33,626 nt of DNA from Streptomyces himalayensis subsp. himalayensis (GTDB lineage: Bacteria > Actinomycetota > Actinomycetes > Streptomycetales > Streptomycetaceae): assembly GCF_013778455.1 (NCBI RefSeq), contig NZ_JACEHE010000056.1:1-33626 (forward strand). The letters are read 5' to 3'. A program made the translations under genes and the position numbers. Position 1 is the first letter of the stretch; every line of letters starts with the position of its first letter. This document shows, one piece after another, positions 31,555 through 33,626 of the stretch. Below the pieces are notes generated by a model. It made no database searches, was not told the DNA's origin, and saw only the letters and a list, made by a program, of their open reading frames with translations.

Positions 31555-32727
31555 GTGAGCAGCATCAACCCCACACCACGCGACTACAACAAGGCAAGTG
31601 TCCTTGACGTGGTTCTCTCCCATGCGCCGTTGACCCGGAACAAGCTCATCGAGCTCACGGGGTTGAGCAAGGCGACGGTGTCGCGGGCCGTCGAGGAACT
31701 GCGCTCTGACGGGTTCGTCGTGGACAGGGGAGTCGACGCCGTCGTCGGGCGTGGCCGTCCGTCGACGTACCTCGATGTGCCCGAGACGGCCGGACATGTC
31801 GTGGGGGTCGGCTTCGGCGCCGTGACCACCGGCGTGCTGGTGACCGACCTACGCGGCCGTGAGATCGGACACGTGATCGTTGCGACGGTCGAGCACCACG
31901 ACGTCCCCGCTGCCGGCCGGTGGCTGGTCGACCTGATCGCGCAGACCAGCGCATCCGCACGGGGGCCACTGCGCCAGGTCGTCGCGGCACTGCCCGCCCA
32001 TGTCCGCGACGGCGCCGAGGTCTTTCGGCCTGCCGATCCGATGAAAGTCTTCTCCGGCAGAGACCTGCACCGAACCGTCGAAAAGCTCGTCGGTGCTCCA
32101 GTGTCCTTCGACAGTGACGCGAACGCGTCCTTGCTCCAGGTGCTCACGGACGACGCGAGTATCCATGACGCTGCCCTGCTCAGCGTCAGCAGCACCCTGA
32201 ATTTCGCCACCTGCAGGGACCGGGAACTGGCTCGGGGACGTACTCCTTCGTTCGGCGACATCGGTTCCCTGTCCTCGGGCATCGATGACCGCACCCTCAA
32301 CGGGCTGCTGAGCACCACAGGGCTTGTGAAGTTCGCTCGTGAACACGGACTGGACCTCGAACGCGTCGAGAACCTGTGGCTGGCACCTCAGGACCATCGA
32401 GCCCGTGCCGAGATACTCAAGGCGTTCACGACTGCGGTCACGACCGCCGTGAGCATCGTCGCCGTGACACTCGATCCCGAGTCCGTCTACTTCGTCGGCC
32501 GGTTGCACCCCTTGGTGGACGAGGTACTCCCCGAGGTACGCAAGCGACTCGCACAGAACTTGCCGGCCATCCCCCGGATCACGACCGTCTCCCAGATTCT
32601 GGGACTCTCGGTAGCACGCGGCGCGGTGCACGCGTGCCTGGCCATGACCCACAACCGCCTACGGGACGCGATGCTCAAGGCACGCAGTCAGGGACCGCGG
32701 CAGGAGCAAGCTGCGCCGGCATTCTGA
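31555..32727 (+). CDS. ROK-family transcriptional regulator without zinc motif
   Basis: A 390-residue repressor-type protein. The N-terminal winged HTH (residues about 15-65: APLTRNKLIELTGLSKATVS) is typical of NagC/Mlc/XylR. The rest has the ROK actin-like fold (FDSDANASLLQVL; C-terminal domain with DPESVYFVGRL). The ROK zinc motif (CxCGxxGCxE) is absent: after FGDIG comes SLSSGIDDRTLNGLL. The catalytic pattern for a sugar kinase is also not preserved, so it is a regulator only and probably senses something other than a standard sugar. GTG 31555 has AAGG 7 bases upstream. It follows the lyase-kinase operon and could act on the palindrome at 28664-28684. Confidence 0.85.
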   Translation: MSSINPTPRDYNKASVLDVVLSHAPLTRNKLIELTGLSKATVSRAVEELRSDGFVVDRGVDAVVGRGRPSTYLDVPETAGHVVGVGFGAVTTGVLVTDLRGREIGHVIVATVEHHDVPAAGRWLVDLIAQTSASARGPLRQVVAALPAHVRDGAEVFRPADPMKVFSGRDLHRTVEKLVGAPVSFDSDANASLLQVLTDDASIHDAALLSVSSTLNFATCRDRELARGRTPSFGDIGSLSSGIDDRTLNGLLSTTGLVKFAREHGLDLERVENLWLAPQDHRARAEILKAFTTAVTTAVSIVAVTLDPESVYFVGRLHPLVDEVLPEVRKRLAQNLPAIPRITTVSQILGLSVARGAVHACLAMTHNRLRDAMLKARSQGPRQEQAAPAF

Positions 32728-33054
32728 TCCGGACTGCGAGCATGAGGAACGAGAGCGCCTTTTGGGCCACTGAATCGACTCGGGCCGGCATCGGTCCGAG
32801 AAGAGGCCACAATCGGCCTGCTGGTCCAGACGACCCCGGAGACCACCTCTCCGGGGCCGTGGGCGTTCCGCGCTCTGCGCCGCCGTCACCGCTCCGCCAC
32901 GCCCGCCCCAAATGGGCCGCGAACTCCTCGCCAAGGCCCGACTCCACCCGATCGAGTCAGAAAACGACGACGCCGACCTGCCCACCGAACTCACCGCACA
33001 GCCTCAAAACGAGATCACCGAGTGGCAGTCGATACACCACTCCCGCGGACGTGA
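32728..33054. other. Intergenic, nothing recognised
   Basis: About 330 bp. A short plus-strand frame at 32912 (MGRELLAKARLHP) has acidic, protein-like composition but no family I know. No terminator seen after the ROK gene. Confidence 0.4.
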
Positions 33055-33375
33055 CCGGAACTGGTGGAACCCGTTGAAGATATGCACATACTCGCGCCGG
33101 GTCGACGTCTTGCGTCCCTTCACCGCAAGATCGCCGACGACCCGGTCGATGTCCTCGGGCGACACCTCCCACGCGGGACGTCCCAGCGCCGTGAGCGTCC
33201 GCTCCAGCAGACCGACGTCGTTGTCGATGGTCACCGGACTGAACCCGCGGGCCCGCCACGAGGCGACGAACGCGTCGACGCACGCGGCCTGGAACTGCCA
33301 CGGGTCCGTCGTCAGGGGCTCCGTCGGAACGGCCCCGCCTGCGATGACCTGGAATCTCGCCTCGGCCACCGGCAC
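33055..33375 (-). pseudogene. Tyrosine recombinase N-terminal fragment
   Basis: From GTG 33375 (GAGGAAGG just upstream) about 107 residues resemble the SAM-like core-binding domain of a phage integrase: WQFQAACVDAFVASWRARG, TIDNDVGLLERTLTALG, TSTRREYVHIFNGFHQF. The catalytic domain with Arg, His and Tyr is missing; after about 33055 an unrelated tail runs to a stop at 33004. Inactive remnant of an integrative element. Confidence 0.65.
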
Positions 33376-33525
33376 ACCTTCCTCGCACCTGAACGGTCAA
33401 GGCACCTTGAAACCAGGCTGCTACCGCGAGAACCAACGAACGGGATACGGCCAGGTGGCAGCGGCAACTCTTGTGAGACAGCCACCAGTGAGCTGGGCGG
33501 TGAGGCCGCGCACGGACTGCACCCT

Positions 33526-33542
33526 GACGAGAAAGTCCCGTC
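33526..33542 (-). terminator. Small hairpin after the MraY-like gene
   Basis: On the minus strand GACGGGA pairs with TCTCGTC (one G-T) around a 3-base loop, directly after the stop codon. Possible terminator. Confidence 0.35.
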
Positions 33543-33626
33543 TCAGCCCACCGCCCATCCTGCATAGAACAGGCCGAGACCAACGATGACGCACATGCCC
33601 TGGATGGTCCAGAAACGGACCACGAC
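33543..33626 (-). CDS. MraY-like membrane protein, last 27 codons
   Basis: The minus-strand frame is open from the window edge to a TGA at 33543-33545. It encodes VRFWTIQGMCVIVGLGLFYA and a short GWAVG tail, a hydrophobic end very like the C terminus of actinobacterial MraY (phospho-MurNAc-pentapeptide transferase; typically RFWIIxGL..GLGLFYA). If so, this would be a second, accessory mraY, because the housekeeping copy sits in the dcw cluster. Only the tail is visible. Confidence 0.45.
   Translation of the reverse strand, partial: VVVRFWTIQGMCVIVGLGLFYAGWAVG

Noticed and set aside
1..33626. CRISPR arrays, tRNA or rRNA genes, phage structural genes
   Set aside because: No regularly spaced repeats, cloverleaf sequences or structural phage proteins were found by eye on either strand.

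Overview
The window is high-GC actinobacterial DNA, most likely Streptomyces: strong G/C third-position bias, frequent GTG and TTG starts, purine-rich ribosome binding sites, a Tat-exported cholesterol-oxidase-type enzyme and a Zur-type zinc box. It reads as an accessory or chromosome-arm region. Intact catabolic and transport operons alternate with insertion-sequence remnants and genes that are truncated, frameshifted or fused. No rRNA, tRNA or CRISPR array was seen.

Left part (1-6.5 kb): an AadA-type aminoglycoside nucleotidyltransferase, then a complete zinc uptake system of the Azt type. On the minus strand lie permease AztB, a divergent AztD-like lipoprotein, binding protein AztC and AztD. 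The ATPase gene aztA diverges on the plus strand. The start codons of aztA and aztB are 24 bp apart, with two overlapping -10 elements and a Zur-like box between them, so both genes are probably leaderless and switched together by zinc.

6.5-15.3 kb: an IS and recombinase graveyard (ISL3, IS5 types, a serine recombinase without its catalytic domain) around two inverted copies of a lysR-ttuC (tartrate/isopropylmalate-type dehydrogenase) module. Copy 2 continues into an operon with a SolA-like FAD amine oxidase and an AstE-like M14 hydrolase. Copy 1 has an intact LysR gene but a broken ttuC; copy 2 has a broken LysR gene but an intact ttuC. Both ttuC copies are preceded by CTTATAAG.

14.7-21.5 kb: an amino-compound catabolic locus. 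A PucR-type regulator is flanked by two 94% identical inverted promoter modules of about 100 bp. One faces a type II HAD dehalogenase-like gene and a broken FAD oxidase; the other faces a solute-binding-protein remnant and a roughly 1008-residue fusion of APH-type kinase, degenerate M23-like domain and class III PLP enzyme. Kinase plus PLP phospho-lyase suggests phosphorylation followed by elimination of an amino alcohol or hydroxylated amino acid. A second version at 28.7-31.4 kb has separate lyase and kinase genes followed by a HAD fragment. There the lyase is intact but the kinase has lost its N-lobe, and a ROK-type regulator follows.

21.5-28.4 kb: an IS4-type remnant, a LacI-GH10 xylanase chimera, a cholesterol-oxidase-like flavoenzyme with Gln at the usual Glu361 position, an orphan N-terminal fragment of an FtsK/EccC-like protein, and an intact VanW-family envelope protein. 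The right end (32.7-33.6 kb) holds a tyrosine-recombinase N-terminal fragment and the last codons of an MraY-like gene that runs off the window.
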